Shown here piece by piece: positions 1-7,273 of a stretch of 10,908 bases of DNA. Source of the stretch: Peptococcaceae bacterium (GTDB lineage: Bacteria; Bacillota; Desulfotomaculia; Desulfotomaculales; Desulfocucumaceae); NCBI GenBank assembly GCA_013336365.1, contig JAAXTT010000038.1:1-10908 (forward strand). Direction: 5' to 3'. Every line of letters starts with the position of its first letter. The stretch's first letter is position 1. A program made the translations under genes and the position numbers. The notes beneath the pieces are model-generated. The model saw only the letters and a list, made by a program, of their open reading frames with translations. It was not told the origin of the DNA and did no database searches.

Positions 1-294
1 TCTAAGGTACTGAAAGCGGCATTCAGTAATGAAGACCTGGAAAATTATATCGTCATCACAACAGAATTCACTTGGCACTGGGACTTAAGGGACAGCAAGC
101 TTGATGTCTGGAATTATCAAAGAATGCTTACCAAGCTTTTTTCATCAGTAAACTTTAAGCGTAGGAGAACTGATGACCCGGAAATACTTGAGCATCCTGC
201 CAATATGCTTATGGTAAGAATAGGCTCAAGAGTTTCTGATACTTTTATCAAAGGCTTTGAGGAGATGCTCTACCAACAGTCTCTGATTGAATAG
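1..294 (+). CDS. 3' end of an unrecognised protein gene (97 codons visible)
   Basis: The first reading frame is open from the window edge to a TAG at 292-294, giving 97 residues of a C-terminus; the start lies outside the window. I do not recognise the family. The fragment is soluble-looking, with mixed charge, no membrane segment and no Cys. It has an aromatic patch (TEFTWHWDLRD) near residues 22-32, a basic stretch (FKRRRTDD) near 52-59 and an amphipathic end (FIKGFEEMLYQQSLIE). Codon use resembles the neighbouring genes. It converges on the PRC-barrel gene with only 17 bases between the stop codons and no hairpin between them, so it is not part of the minus-strand operon. A second in-frame TAG follows seven codons later. 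No function is proposed; that it is a real coding end is likely because the frame is open for its whole length while the other strand shows no competing gene. Confidence 0.6.
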   Translation, partial: SKVLKAAFSNEDLENYIVITTEFTWHWDLRDSKLDVWNYQRMLTKLFSSVNFKRRRTDDPEILEHPANMLMVRIGSRVSDTFIKGFEEMLYQQSLIE

Positions 295-311
295 CCAAGC
301 ATAACTGATTA

Positions 312-1043
312 TTAGTCCTCCTCTGCAAGAACATTCATGGTCAACTCAATATATTTATCCATTGCAGAGGCTTTTTCAATCACTTCATCAGTGATTATTT
401 CCCCCTCATCAATGATAATCTGGAAGCTATCGCCAATCATTCTCCTAGCAGCCCTCTTGCCGATAAGAAATTGTCTTTGCCGGGCATCAAAGGCCTCTGA
501 TAAGTCAAAAAAATCCTCCGGGGAAAGGGGTTCTTTTGCCTCCTTTACCCGTGGCTTGCCCACCTTCTCAGAAAACTGACAATCGTCATCTATTATCAAT
601 GATTTCGAACCATAGGTTATTACTTTATCCCCCGGTACAACCGTTTCCTTACCATCCTCACAGTCAACGATACAACGTGTTATCCTACAGGTATCCTCCT
701 CCAACATATACTCTGTTACTGTTCCAACATACTTGCCGGTTTTGGTCATTGCCACAGAGTTAATAATATTAATCGTTTTTTCCAGCAAGGCTATTAATTC
801 ACTGTTTTCACAGACTGCAAAAATGTCCGTGCTTTTTTCTGTTGTTATTGCATATTCACCTATCCCAAAAATCGAGGCACAAGGAATGGCACGCAATCCG
901 CCATACCATTTATCTCTGTCAAGAATCAAAAACTCAACACATCCCCGGTCAGGATTTACTGCAACAGCCTCAACTATTCCCAATTTTCTCCCGGAGTTCA
1001 GCTCTATTACAGGCAGACCGATTAAATGCTGGCTCTTTTTCAC
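312..1043 (-). CDS. PRC-barrel domain protein (two PRC barrels plus C-terminal tail)
   Basis: This 243-residue cytoplasmic protein has a first PRC-barrel at about residues 3-75 (LIGLPVIELNSGRKLGIVEAV, then a V-F-L-I-L-D strand and an IPCASIFGIGEYAI strand) and a second at about 95-155 (VAMTKTGKYVGTVTEYML, then VVPGDKVITYGSKSLII). The PRC fold is a small beta-barrel found in RimM, photosynthetic reaction centre H subunit and many uncharacterised Firmicute proteins, where it usually mediates protein or RNA contacts. The tail (about 185-243) contains a conserved-looking pattern, IDEGEIITDEVIEKA followed by IELTMNV, that I associate with this group. The start is GTG at 1041-1043, preceded by the good ribosome site GAGGTGAT seven bases away. 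It begins 19 bases after the tldD stop, so the two are probably co-transcribed. There is no signal peptide or membrane segment. The exact role is unknown; the domain call is firm. Confidence 0.85.
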   Translation of the reverse strand: MKKSQHLIGLPVIELNSGRKLGIVEAVAVNPDRGCVEFLILDRDKWYGGLRAIPCASIFGIGEYAITTEKSTDIFAVCENSELIALLEKTINIINSVAMTKTGKYVGTVTEYMLEEDTCRITRCIVDCEDGKETVVPGDKVITYGSKSLIIDDDCQFSEKVGKPRVKEAKEPLSPEDFFDLSEAFDARQRQFLIGKRAARRMIGDSFQIIIDEGEIITDEVIEKASAMDKYIELTMNVLAEED

Positions 1044-1062
1044 TAAATCACCTCAAATAAAA

Positions 1063-2484
1063 TCATACTCGCTTTATCTTGCCATTTCCTTTAGAGTGAA
1101 CTGTACCTCCGACAATTATGTCCTCAATCCATAAGGTTGGCTGAGCATCACTGACCGGAACCCCTTGCCCTTCTTTTCCACAAGTGCCAATGGTAAAACC
1201 TAAATCACTGCCTACCATCTTAATATTTCTCAAAGCCTCAGGACCATTGCCTGTCAAGGTTGCACCTCTGATCATTGAGCCCTGCTCCCCATTTTCAATT
1301 AAAAACCCTTCTGCTACATCAAAAACAAAATCACCTGTAGTTGTGTTAACCTGACCACCACCCATCTTTGTCACCAGAATTCCGTTACCTGCCTCCTTCA
1401 TTAAATGGCAGGGGTCCTACTTGCCCGGTGCTATATAGGTGTTAGCCATTCGTGGAATAGGTTTATGCTGGTAGGACTCTCTTCTTCCATGACCATTTGA
1501 TTTTCTTCCATCCTTAGTGGCTGTAAGTCTATCATAGAGAAATTCCTCAAGAATACCATTTCTAATCAAAACAACCTTTTCCGAGGCAACCGCCTCATCG
1601 TCAAAGCTATAGGATCCATACCTGTCGCCTAATGTTGCATCATCAATTACAGTAATATAATCTGCAGCAACCTCCTGGCCCTTTTTACCGGAGTATACTG
1701 ACAACTCTTTTTGTACAAGGTCCGCTTCCAATCCGTGTCCACATGCCTCGTGAACCATTGTTCCTCCTGCCTCTCCGGCCATAACAACCGGCATTCTGCC
1801 GGACGGGGCAGGCTTTGCCTCCAACATCCTTACTGCCCTCACAGCAGCAGATTCTGCAATGTCTTCCGGTCTGTTTCTTTTTAAGAGATCAAAGCCAGCC
1901 ATGCTTCCCGCTGCGTCATATCCTGTTTGAACGGTTCCATCTTTGGCCGCCACCACCTGAACTGCAAATCTGGTTCTAATCCTTTCATCCTCAACAAAAT
2001 CACCGTCACTATTGGCAATAGTAATATTTTGAATAACATCACCATAAGCAATCATTACCTGTTTTATCTGTTGGGCAGAAACCTCTCTGGCGCTTCTGTC
2101 TGCCGCCTCCACAACCTTTACCTTCTCTTCTGTTTTAACCTTGTCAGGGCGGAGGCCAAAGTTAAACTTGACTACCGGCTCCAACTTTCTAAGATCAATA
2201 TTATAATCCTTTTTACTGCCTTGAGCCGCACGACTGGCAATAAGTGCAGCATCGGCAAGACCCTTCCGACTTAAATCATTAGTGTAGGCATAAGCTGTGG
2301 AATCTCCGGCTAAAACCCTTATCCCTGCTCCTGCATCTAAGCCTGAGTGGACCTTTTCTATTTTCCCACCTTCACAGCTGATACCGGTAGCGTTTCTATG
2401 TTCAATAAATATATCCGAAAAGTCTCCGCCATTTTCCAAGGCAATTTCAAGTATCTCCTTCAGTATCGCCTTATCTATCAACAT
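1063..2484 (-). pseudogene. tldD: TldD metalloprotease subunit, full length but interrupted by an in-frame TAG at codon 356
   Basis: The reading frame has 473 codons before its TGA stop, close to the usual 470-480 of TldD. TldD pairs with TldE/PmbA to form a zinc-dependent peptidase that degrades unfolded peptides and processes some peptide antibiotics. The metal motif HEACGHGLEAD is present with His245, Glu246 and His250, and the C-terminal TCGKEGQ places the third expected ligand at Cys435. Other family marks are MGGGQVNTTTG, IRGATLTGNGPE, QPTLWIEDI and a final GGT. The start is ATG at 2482-2484 because GAGGTGAT lies five bases before it; a longer start at 2514 has no ribosome site. Codon 356 is TAG (1417-1419), in the same frame as both halves, so no frameshift is involved. 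Termination there would remove Cys435 and about 118 residues. An ATG at 1399-1401 has only a poor ribosome site. It may be a recent nonsense mutation, a sequencing error or a recoded stop. The partner pmbA is not in the window. Confidence 0.85.
1417..1419 (-). other. In-frame TAG inside tldD
   Basis: The minus-strand reading around this point is TYIAPGK, TAG, DPCHLMKEAGNG. In E. coli TldD, as I recall it, the corresponding stretch is PGKSTPQDI, so the TAG sits at a variable polar position just after the conserved PGK. One base change from GAG, AAG, CAG or TCG would produce it. The codon itself is directly visible; whether it stops translation cannot be told from the sequence. Confidence 0.9.
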
Positions 2485-2596
2485 AATCACCTCTGTATGG
2501 ATTTTGTTTACCACAAATAAAATTCTAATCTGAAATAATTTTTCTTCTTAACAGTATATTATATATAAAAACAATTAGAACTTTTTATATTACCGA

Positions 2597-2625
2597 TATA
2601 TAAATATTCAAGCTGATTATTCCAA
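2597..2625 (-). promoter_or_regulatory. Candidate promoter for tldD and the PRC-barrel gene
   Basis: On the minus strand TTGGAA (2620-2625) and TATATA (2597-2602) are separated by exactly 17 bases, a sigma-70/SigA-like arrangement, about 113 bases before the tldD start. The region is very AT-rich, so chance matches are easy and other -10-like boxes (for example TATACT on the same strand near 2553-2558) are possible. This is an inference from spacing and consensus only. Confidence 0.3.
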
Positions 2626-2679
2626 TATCCTGCCTGATAAATACAGAGAAATAATGTAAAAAAACTGGATAAATATTAT

Positions 2680-2708
2680 TTGACTTCTAACTTGAGATTT
2701 TGTATACT
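2680..2708 (+). promoter_or_regulatory. SigA-type promoter of the tRNA cluster
   Basis: TTGACT (2680-2685) and TATACT (2703-2708) match the housekeeping -35 (TTGACA) and -10 (TATAAT) boxes at five of six positions each, with an ideal 17-base spacer. It lies about 50 bases before the first tRNA, giving a 5' leader of roughly 45 bases to be removed by RNase P. The strength and spacing suit stable-RNA transcription. No other gene on this strand lies between it and the tRNAs. Confidence 0.8.
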
Positions 2709-2759
2709 TATCAATGTCAGCAAGGGCAACAAACAATGGGGTTTACATGCTGACCACCC

Positions 2760-2835
2760 GGAGCTGTGGTGTAGTGGTTAACATGCCGGCCTGTCAAGCC
2801 GGAGACCGCGGGTTCAAGTCCCGTCAGCTCCGCCA
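2760..2835 (+). tRNA. tRNA-Asp (anticodon GTC)
   Basis: A complete 76-base cloverleaf with encoded CCA. The acceptor stem pairs GGAGCTG with CAGCTCC, the discriminator base is G, and the anticodon stem CCGGC/GCCGG encloses CTGTCAA, giving GTC. The T-arm contains the standard GGTTCAAGTCC. It is the first gene of a four-tRNA transcription unit. Confidence 0.97.
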
Positions 2836-2839
2836 AATT

Positions 2840-2915
<76 letters not shown>

Positions 2916-2942
2916 GGCAAATAATTTAATAAGCAACAACAT

Positions 2943-3017
2943 GCGGAAGTAGCTCAGTGGTAGAGCATCGCCTTGCCAAGGCGAGGGTCGCGAGTTCGAA
3001 TCTCGTCTTCCGCTCCA
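2943..3017 (+). tRNA. tRNA-Gly (anticodon GCC)
   Basis: A complete 75-base cloverleaf with encoded CCA. The acceptor stem pairs GCGGAAG with CTTCCGC, the discriminator is T, and the anticodon stem TCGCC/GGCGA encloses TTGCCAA, giving GCC. D-loop AGCTCAGTGGTAGAGC and T-loop AGTTCGAATCT are standard. It lies 27 bases after tRNA-Phe. Confidence 0.97.
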
Positions 3018-3025
3018 TTTTATGT

Positions 3026-3099
3026 GGCGACATAGCCAAGTGGTAAGGCAGAGGACTGCAAATCCTTTATCCCCGGTTCAAATCCGGGTGTCGCCTCCA
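3026..3099 (+). tRNA. tRNA-Cys (anticodon GCA)
   Basis: A complete 74-base cloverleaf with encoded CCA. The acceptor stem pairs GGCGACA with TGTCGCC, the discriminator is T, and the anticodon arm around AGGA/TCCT encloses CTGCAAA, giving GCA. The T-arm CCCGGTTCAAATCCGGG is intact. It is the last tRNA before the terminator. Confidence 0.97.
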
Positions 3100-3111
3100 A
3101 AAGTGTCCATA

Positions 3112-3147
3112 AAAAAGACTATAACTTTTCAAGGTTATAGTCTTTTT
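3112..3147 (+). terminator. Intrinsic terminator of the tRNA cluster (probably bidirectional)
   Basis: GACTATAAC and GTTATAGTC form a perfect stem around a short loop, and flanking A and T runs extend it to about 14 pairs. On the plus strand the stem runs into TTTTT, 13 bases after the CCA of tRNA-Cys, ending the tRNA transcript. The mirrored A run gives TTTTTT on the minus strand, so it can also stop transcription from the opposite side. Confidence 0.85.
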
Positions 3148-3187
3148 ATGTTGGCTAATTACGCAACCTTTTTTACTGCATTAATTC

Positions 3188-3211
3188 AAAAAAAAACCTC
3201 CCATGGGAGGT
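3188..3211 (-). terminator. Second minus-strand terminator of the chemosensory operon
   Basis: The 16-base palindrome ACCTCCCATGGGAGGT (3196-3211) can fold as a GC-rich six-pair stem with a CATG loop and is followed on the minus strand by nine T residues (A run at 3188-3196 on the plus strand). On the plus strand no T run follows, so it acts for minus-strand transcripts only. It looks like a backup after the hairpin at 3221-3255. Confidence 0.7.
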
Positions 3212-3214
3212 CAC

Positions 3215-3260
3215 AAAAAAGTGTTATTATTGAATAAGTACTTCAATAATAACACTTTTA
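3215..3260 (-). terminator. First terminator of the chemosensory operon (probably bidirectional)
   Basis: GTGTTATTATTGAA (3221-3234) and its exact reverse complement (3242-3255) form a 14-pair stem with a seven-base loop. On the minus strand it is followed by TTTTTT (3215-3220), about 93 bases after the response regulator stop, the expected place for the operon end. On the plus strand a TTTT run follows, so it may also block transcription entering from the tRNA side. Confidence 0.8.
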
Positions 3261-3347
3261 TTCTTTGAAAAAATACTTCCTGCGGGAATTGCCTATAATA
3301 GACATTGAAAAGGCTCCCGGACAGGGGAAAGGTTTGATTTTACCGGA

Positions 3348-3743
3348 TTAATCGATTAACTCCAGCTTCCTCATTACCTCAATCAATTTATTGGTATCCA
3401 ATGGCTTTGCAGCATATGCTTCGCAACCATATTCAAAGGCTGTCTGAACAAGGGTTGTTTCTGAAAGGGCTGTTGTCATTATTATCTTTGCCTGCTGCTC
3501 AGGAAGTAGCCCCTTTTGCTTCTCAAGGTCTCTGATGGCTTTTAACACCTTGACTCCATCAACCTTTGGCATCATTATGTCCAACAAAACCACATCATAA
3601 TGCACCCCTTCAGTTAAAGACATCATATAAGCATCAATAGCCTCCAAGCCATCGACTACCATATCACATTCCCCATATTTACTTAGAAACTTACCTAAAA
3701 ACTTACGACTGGCAAGATCATCTTCAGCAATTAATATTTTCAT
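3348..3743 (-). CDS. Single-domain response regulator (CheY-like receiver)
   Basis: The 131-residue protein is a bare REC domain with no output domain. The acidic pair is Asp8-Asp9 (IAEDD), the phospho-acceptor is Asp55 in VVLLDIMMPKVDG, the switch Thr lies at 90-91 (IIMTTALSE), and the conserved Lys is Lys113 (AAKPLD). All residues for phosphorylation are present. The ATG start has ribosome site GGAGGT (3751-3756), which lies inside the end of the kinase gene, and only three bases separate the two genes, so translation is probably coupled. It is the last gene of the operon and the natural target of the hybrid kinase encoded just before it. With no DNA-binding or enzymatic domain, it must act by binding a partner such as a flagellar switch, another kinase or a phosphotransferase. 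It could be called a CheY, but the partner is unknown. Confidence 0.92.
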   Translation of the reverse strand: MKILIAEDDLASRKFLGKFLSKYGECDMVVDGLEAIDAYMMSLTEGVHYDVVLLDIMMPKVDGVKVLKAIRDLEKQKGLLPEQQAKIIMTTALSETTLVQTAFEYGCEAYAAKPLDTNKLIEVMRKLELID

Positions 3744-3746
3744 AAT

Positions 3747-6700
3747 TTAGACCTCCGTTTTATGATTTACAAATGATTTCCTAAGTGTGTTGAACTCGTA
3801 CTGCAATTTTTCCACATAATCAACTGCGTCTCTTAACTCACCTCTCCTTACTGCTAATTCAATTTTAAAGGCAACAAATTTTAATTCCTCAGCATTGATT
3901 TGACCGGAAAGATTTTTTATTTGATTTGCAACATATTCCATTGCTGAAAGATGATTATTGCTTATCAAAAAATCCATTCTCTTTAAACATGCTTCTATTT
4001 GCTCAACAACCGGAATAACTTGTTCTAAAGCAATATCCTCTAATTCATCAAAGAAAATAATATTGCCATTTTCATCAACAGCTACCTTTTTATTGCTGAT
4101 ATCTTTTAAAGAGCTATCTGATTCCATTACCTTATCCAGAAAATGAAATAGCATCTCTGAATTTACAGGCTTTGAAAGATATTCATCCATTCCAAGATTA
4201 AGAAACTTTTCCCTGTCCCCCTGCAAGGCATATGCTGTTAAGGCAATAATAACAACATCTTTATTATGGTTACCTTCCCTGATATGCTTTGTCGTCTCAA
4301 TCCCGTCCATAATAGGCATATGGATGTCCATAAATATAACATCATAATCATTTTTGTTATGCCTATCCAAAGCCTCCAGTCCATTGTTGGCCACATCAAC
4401 CAAGTGTCCTCTTTCTTTCAGCATTCTCATGGTGACCTGCTGATTTATAGGTTCATCCTCAACCAGTAGTATGCTCAATGTTTGGGTTGACTTATCAGCT
4501 CTGATAACTGTTTCAATTGCTCTCGGCTCTTCACCTAAAGCAAAATCAAGACTGAAATAAAACTTTGTTCCCTTGTCCTTTCCACTTTCAACCCACATCT
4601 TGCCATTCATAATTTCCACCAGCTGCTTACTAATTACCAGTCCCAGTCCAGTACCCCCATATTTTCTGGTTATTGAGCCATCAACCTGACTGAAGGGTTT
4701 AAATAAGTTGGTCATTTCATCCTCGGATATACCGATACCTGTATCAGAAATAGTAAAAACCAAGGAAACTAAGCCTTTTGATACTGATTTTTGCTTTATA
4801 GTAATGGAAACCTCTCCAACGCTTGTGAACTTTATTGCGTTATTAAGCAGGTTATTAATTACCTGGGTCAGTCGATTTGGATCTCCTTTTAAGAAATGTG
4901 GAATTAATGAGGAGAAGGTATAATTCAGCTCCAATCCTTTTTCCTTGGCTTGAACAGAATGAGCTTTCGTTATCTCTTCTATCAATATATTGATATTAAA
5001 GTCGATATTTTCAATAAATAGCTTACTTGCCTCCATCTTGGAAAAATCAAGAATATCATCAATTATTTTCAACAGTGAATTGGCACAGGATTTTGCTGTG
5101 ACCAAATTATCCCTCTGCTCATAATCAAGATCAGTCAGGAGAGTTAAATCAACCATGCCCACCATGCCATTTATCGGAGTTCTTATTTCATGACTCATGT
5201 TGGCCAGAAACTCACTTTTTGCTCTGCTGGCTGATTCAGCACGATCCTTTGCCTTTTTAAGCTCTTCCTTTGCTATCTTTCTTTGGGTAATATCTGTTTG
5301 TATTACAGCAAAATACTGCTCTTCAATGCTATATACTGCAATTTCAACCCACTTGTTCCAGGTTTTTGAAAAGGATTCACTAATGTAAAAATTGCTTCCC
5401 TTTATCGCAGCTACACCATACATCTGAATTCTCTCTTTATCAAAGGAATAATCATAATGCTTGCAAATTTCCGAGTAGGTTAGCCCAATCATATTCTCCT
5501 TACTCAGACCTGTAAGCTCAAAAGTGGCATCATTGGCCTCAAGAATAAGATAGTCAATGGGATTTCCCGATTCATCAAGGATTATTTTGTTATAGCTGAT
5601 ACTGCTTCTCATATTCATAAATAGGGAATGGTACTTAACCTGATGCTCTTTGATAGTGCTTTCAGCCTTTTTTCGTTCCGTCAAATCACGGGCGATGGAA
5701 AGGATTACATTCTTTCCTTGGAGTATATATCGATGGACATTTATCTCTACAGGTATTTCCCTTCCACCCTTGGTTAAATGCATCGATTCAACAGTAATAT
5801 GATTCTCATAGGTCAATTTCTTCAATATTTTAACAATACTACTACTGCTTTCACGACTATTAAACAACTGTGGGGTCTTGCCCATAAATTCTGCTTTTGT
5901 ATATCCATAACGAGAGCATGCAGTTTCATTGACCTCAATTATACCCTTGATTTGGCTGCAATCCTCAGTAAGCTCCATCACAAAAATTGCATCATTAAGG
6001 TTGTCAAAAAGATTGCGAAATTTTTCTTCATTTTCTCTTAGATCTTCCATGCTTTTTTCCAATGCCCATTGTGTCTCTATCCGATCGGAGATATCCCTGA
6101 TTATACTTACTATCAGGGTTCTACCCTCAATATCAGCGCCTTTTGAACTAATTTCAACCGGAAAGAAATCACCATTCTTCCGATAATTCAAGGAGCCAAC
6201 TGATATACTGTTTAAGTACTCTTCACTGAGCTGGTCAATAAAAGAATCACTGATTCTCAATAAATCCTTGATATTAAGAGCTGTAATCTCCTTATAGCTA
6301 TAACCGTAGGCACTTATAGCTGCCTCATTAGCCTCGATAATATTGCCCAGATTATCGCTAATTATTATTATATCCTTGGTTTTTTTTGATAAGAGAGAAT
6401 AAATCATAAGCCTTTCTTCTGAATTTTTAAGCTCGGTAATATCTTCAATCAAAACCATGACATGTCGGCTATTTCCTATAATTAAAGGAACAAAACTACA
6501 CATAAACCATCTTTTCTGCATATTTCCATCAACCATTACTGAAAATTGGTAGACGACAGCGTTGGAGGATCTCCCTGAGCTCAATACTCCATCGATATTC
6601 TGGCGAAAAATACAAAGTCCGCAATTTTCACTACTTCCACAGCCATCATTTAAGCTATTGCTGCAAAAAAGACCTTCTCCTGCAAGCTTGCCAATTATTT

Positions 6701-7256
6701 CATTATCTGTGCTGCCGACCATCTGTAAAAATCTTGGGTTAGCCTGCTTTATCTGGGAATTTTCATCAACAATAATCATACTTATGGGTAAATTTTCAAC
6801 TTGAGTTTTAAAGTTATTTCTCTCTGCTTTTAACTCTTCTTCCATCAGCGTTACATTGCTTATATCCCTGAAAACAATAACCACACCATCTATTTCTCCC
6901 ATGGAGTCCTTGATTGGGGAAAAGCTGGCCGATAGAAATTTCTTTTGACCTGTTTTAGAGAGAAGATAGGATTGCTTTCTGAGCCCTCTTGATTTCTGAT
7001 AGTATATTGCCTCATCAATCAGATCATCAATGGATTCCGTAGCATCAATAATATCCGAATTTTTTATAATAAATACCTGATTTATCGAAAGATCAAATGC
7101 CTCATTGGCTTCCCAGCCTGTGATCTCTTCAGCTGCATTGTTCATAAAGGTGATTTGTCTTTTTAAATTAATGCACAAAACTCCATCACCAATACTGGAT
7201 AGGGTTGCTGCTAATTTATTTATAGATTCGATGTCAGAAATATCAGCTTTTTGCAA
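3747..7256 (-). CDS. Hybrid sensor histidine kinase: five PAS domains, HisKA, HATPase, REC, degenerate HPt
   Basis: This soluble 1169-residue kinase (numbered from the TTG start) has PAS domains near 10-130, 148-275, 283-395, 407-535 and 540-660, a short coiled coil, HisKA near 679-745 with His689 in FLANMSHEIRTP, an HATPase near 770-915 (Asn806 in NLLNNAIKF, Asp838 in DTGIGI, then GGTGLGL), REC near 925-1045 with Asp977 in IFMDIHMP, and an HPt-like end near 1075-1160. No membrane segment is evident, so it should sense cytoplasmic cues. PAS2 carries Cys198, 206, 212 and 215, a possible metal or Fe-S site. The HPt position expected to be His is Asn1111. The TTG at 7254-7256 is chosen because AGGTGAGG lies nine bases before it; a GTG at 7269-7271, directly after the cheB stop, has no ribosome site. 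It follows cheB in the same frame and precedes a stand-alone receiver, the likely phosphate recipient. Confidence 0.93.
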   Translation of the reverse strand: MQKADISDIESINKLAATLSSIGDGVLCINLKRQITFMNNAAEEITGWEANEAFDLSINQVFIIKNSDIIDATESIDDLIDEAIYYQKSRGLRKQSYLLSKTGQKKFLSASFSPIKDSMGEIDGVVIVFRDISNVTLMEEELKAERNNFKTQVENLPISMIIVDENSQIKQANPRFLQMVGSTDNEIIGKLAGEGLFCSNSLNDGCGSSENCGLCIFRQNIDGVLSSGRSSNAVVYQFSVMVDGNMQKRWFMCSFVPLIIGNSRHVMVLIEDITELKNSEERLMIYSLLSKKTKDIIIISDNLGNIIEANEAAISAYGYSYKEITALNIKDLLRISDSFIDQLSEEYLNSISVGSLNYRKNGDFFPVEISSKGADIEGRTLIVSIIRDISDRIETQWALEKSMEDLRENEEKFRNLFDNLNDAIFVMELTEDCSQIKGIIEVNETACSRYGYTKAEFMGKTPQLFNSRESSSSIVKILKKLTYENHITVESMHLTKGGREIPVEINVHRYILQGKNVILSIARDLTERKKAESTIKEHQVKYHSLFMNMRSSISYNKIILDESGNPIDYLILEANDATFELTGLSKENMIGLTYSEICKHYDYSFDKERIQMYGVAAIKGSNFYISESFSKTWNKWVEIAVYSIEEQYFAVIQTDITQRKIAKEELKKAKDRAESASRAKSEFLANMSHEIRTPINGMVGMVDLTLLTDLDYEQRDNLVTAKSCANSLLKIIDDILDFSKMEASKLFIENIDFNINILIEEITKAHSVQAKEKGLELNYTFSSLIPHFLKGDPNRLTQVINNLLNNAIKFTSVGEVSITIKQKSVSKGLVSLVFTISDTGIGISEDEMTNLFKPFSQVDGSITRKYGGTGLGLVISKQLVEIMNGKMWVESGKDKGTKFYFSLDFALGEEPRAIETVIRADKSTQTLSILLVEDEPINQQVTMRMLKERGHLVDVANNGLEALDRHNKNDYDVIFMDIHMPIMDGIETTKHIREGNHNKDVVIIALTAYALQGDREKFLNLGMDEYLSKPVNSEMLFHFLDKVMESDSSLKDISNKKVAVDENGNIIFFDELEDIALEQVIPVVEQIEACLKRMDFLISNNHLSAMEYVANQIKNLSGQINAEELKFVAFKIELAVRRGELRDAVDYVEKLQYEFNTLRKSFVNHKTEV

Positions 7257-7265
7257 GGCTAAGTA

Positions 7266-7273
7266 CCTCACCT
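7266..7273 (-). promoter_or_regulatory. Ribosome binding site spanning the cheB stop and setting the kinase start
   Basis: AGGTGAGG overlaps the TAG stop of cheB and lies nine bases before a TTG codon at 7254-7256. It is the only good Shine-Dalgarno match near the kinase start. The overlap with the stop codon implies that ribosomes finishing cheB re-initiate on the kinase gene. Confidence 0.6.

Larger units (their letters stand above)
2485..2759. other. Divergent AT-rich spacer between tldD and the tRNA cluster
   Basis: This stretch of 275 bases has no supported protein gene. It holds the tldD ribosome site next to 2485, a candidate tldD promoter on the minus strand and the tRNA promoter near its right end. 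Short open frames here overlap the tRNAs or run antisense to tldD and lack ribosome sites. I see no riboswitch-like structure. Confidence 0.6.

Noticed and set aside
733..1134. Plus-strand open frame of 133 codons
   Set aside because: It is antisense to the PRC-barrel gene and the end of tldD, whose minus-strand frames carry clear domain motifs.
1063..1401. Independent 112-residue gene starting at an ATG at 1399-1401
   Set aside because: It is the C-terminal part of TldD in the same frame as the upstream portion, with no adequate ribosome site at that ATG.
2592..2599. ACCGATAT, resembling the -10 box of flagellar sigma-D/sigma-28 promoters
   Set aside because: No TAAA-type -35 lies at 14-16 bases; the nearest candidates are 12 (TAGA) and 22 bases away, and no flagellar gene follows.
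3022..3237. Plus-strand open frame of 71 codons
   Set aside because: It begins inside tRNA-Cys and runs through two terminators, with no ribosome site.
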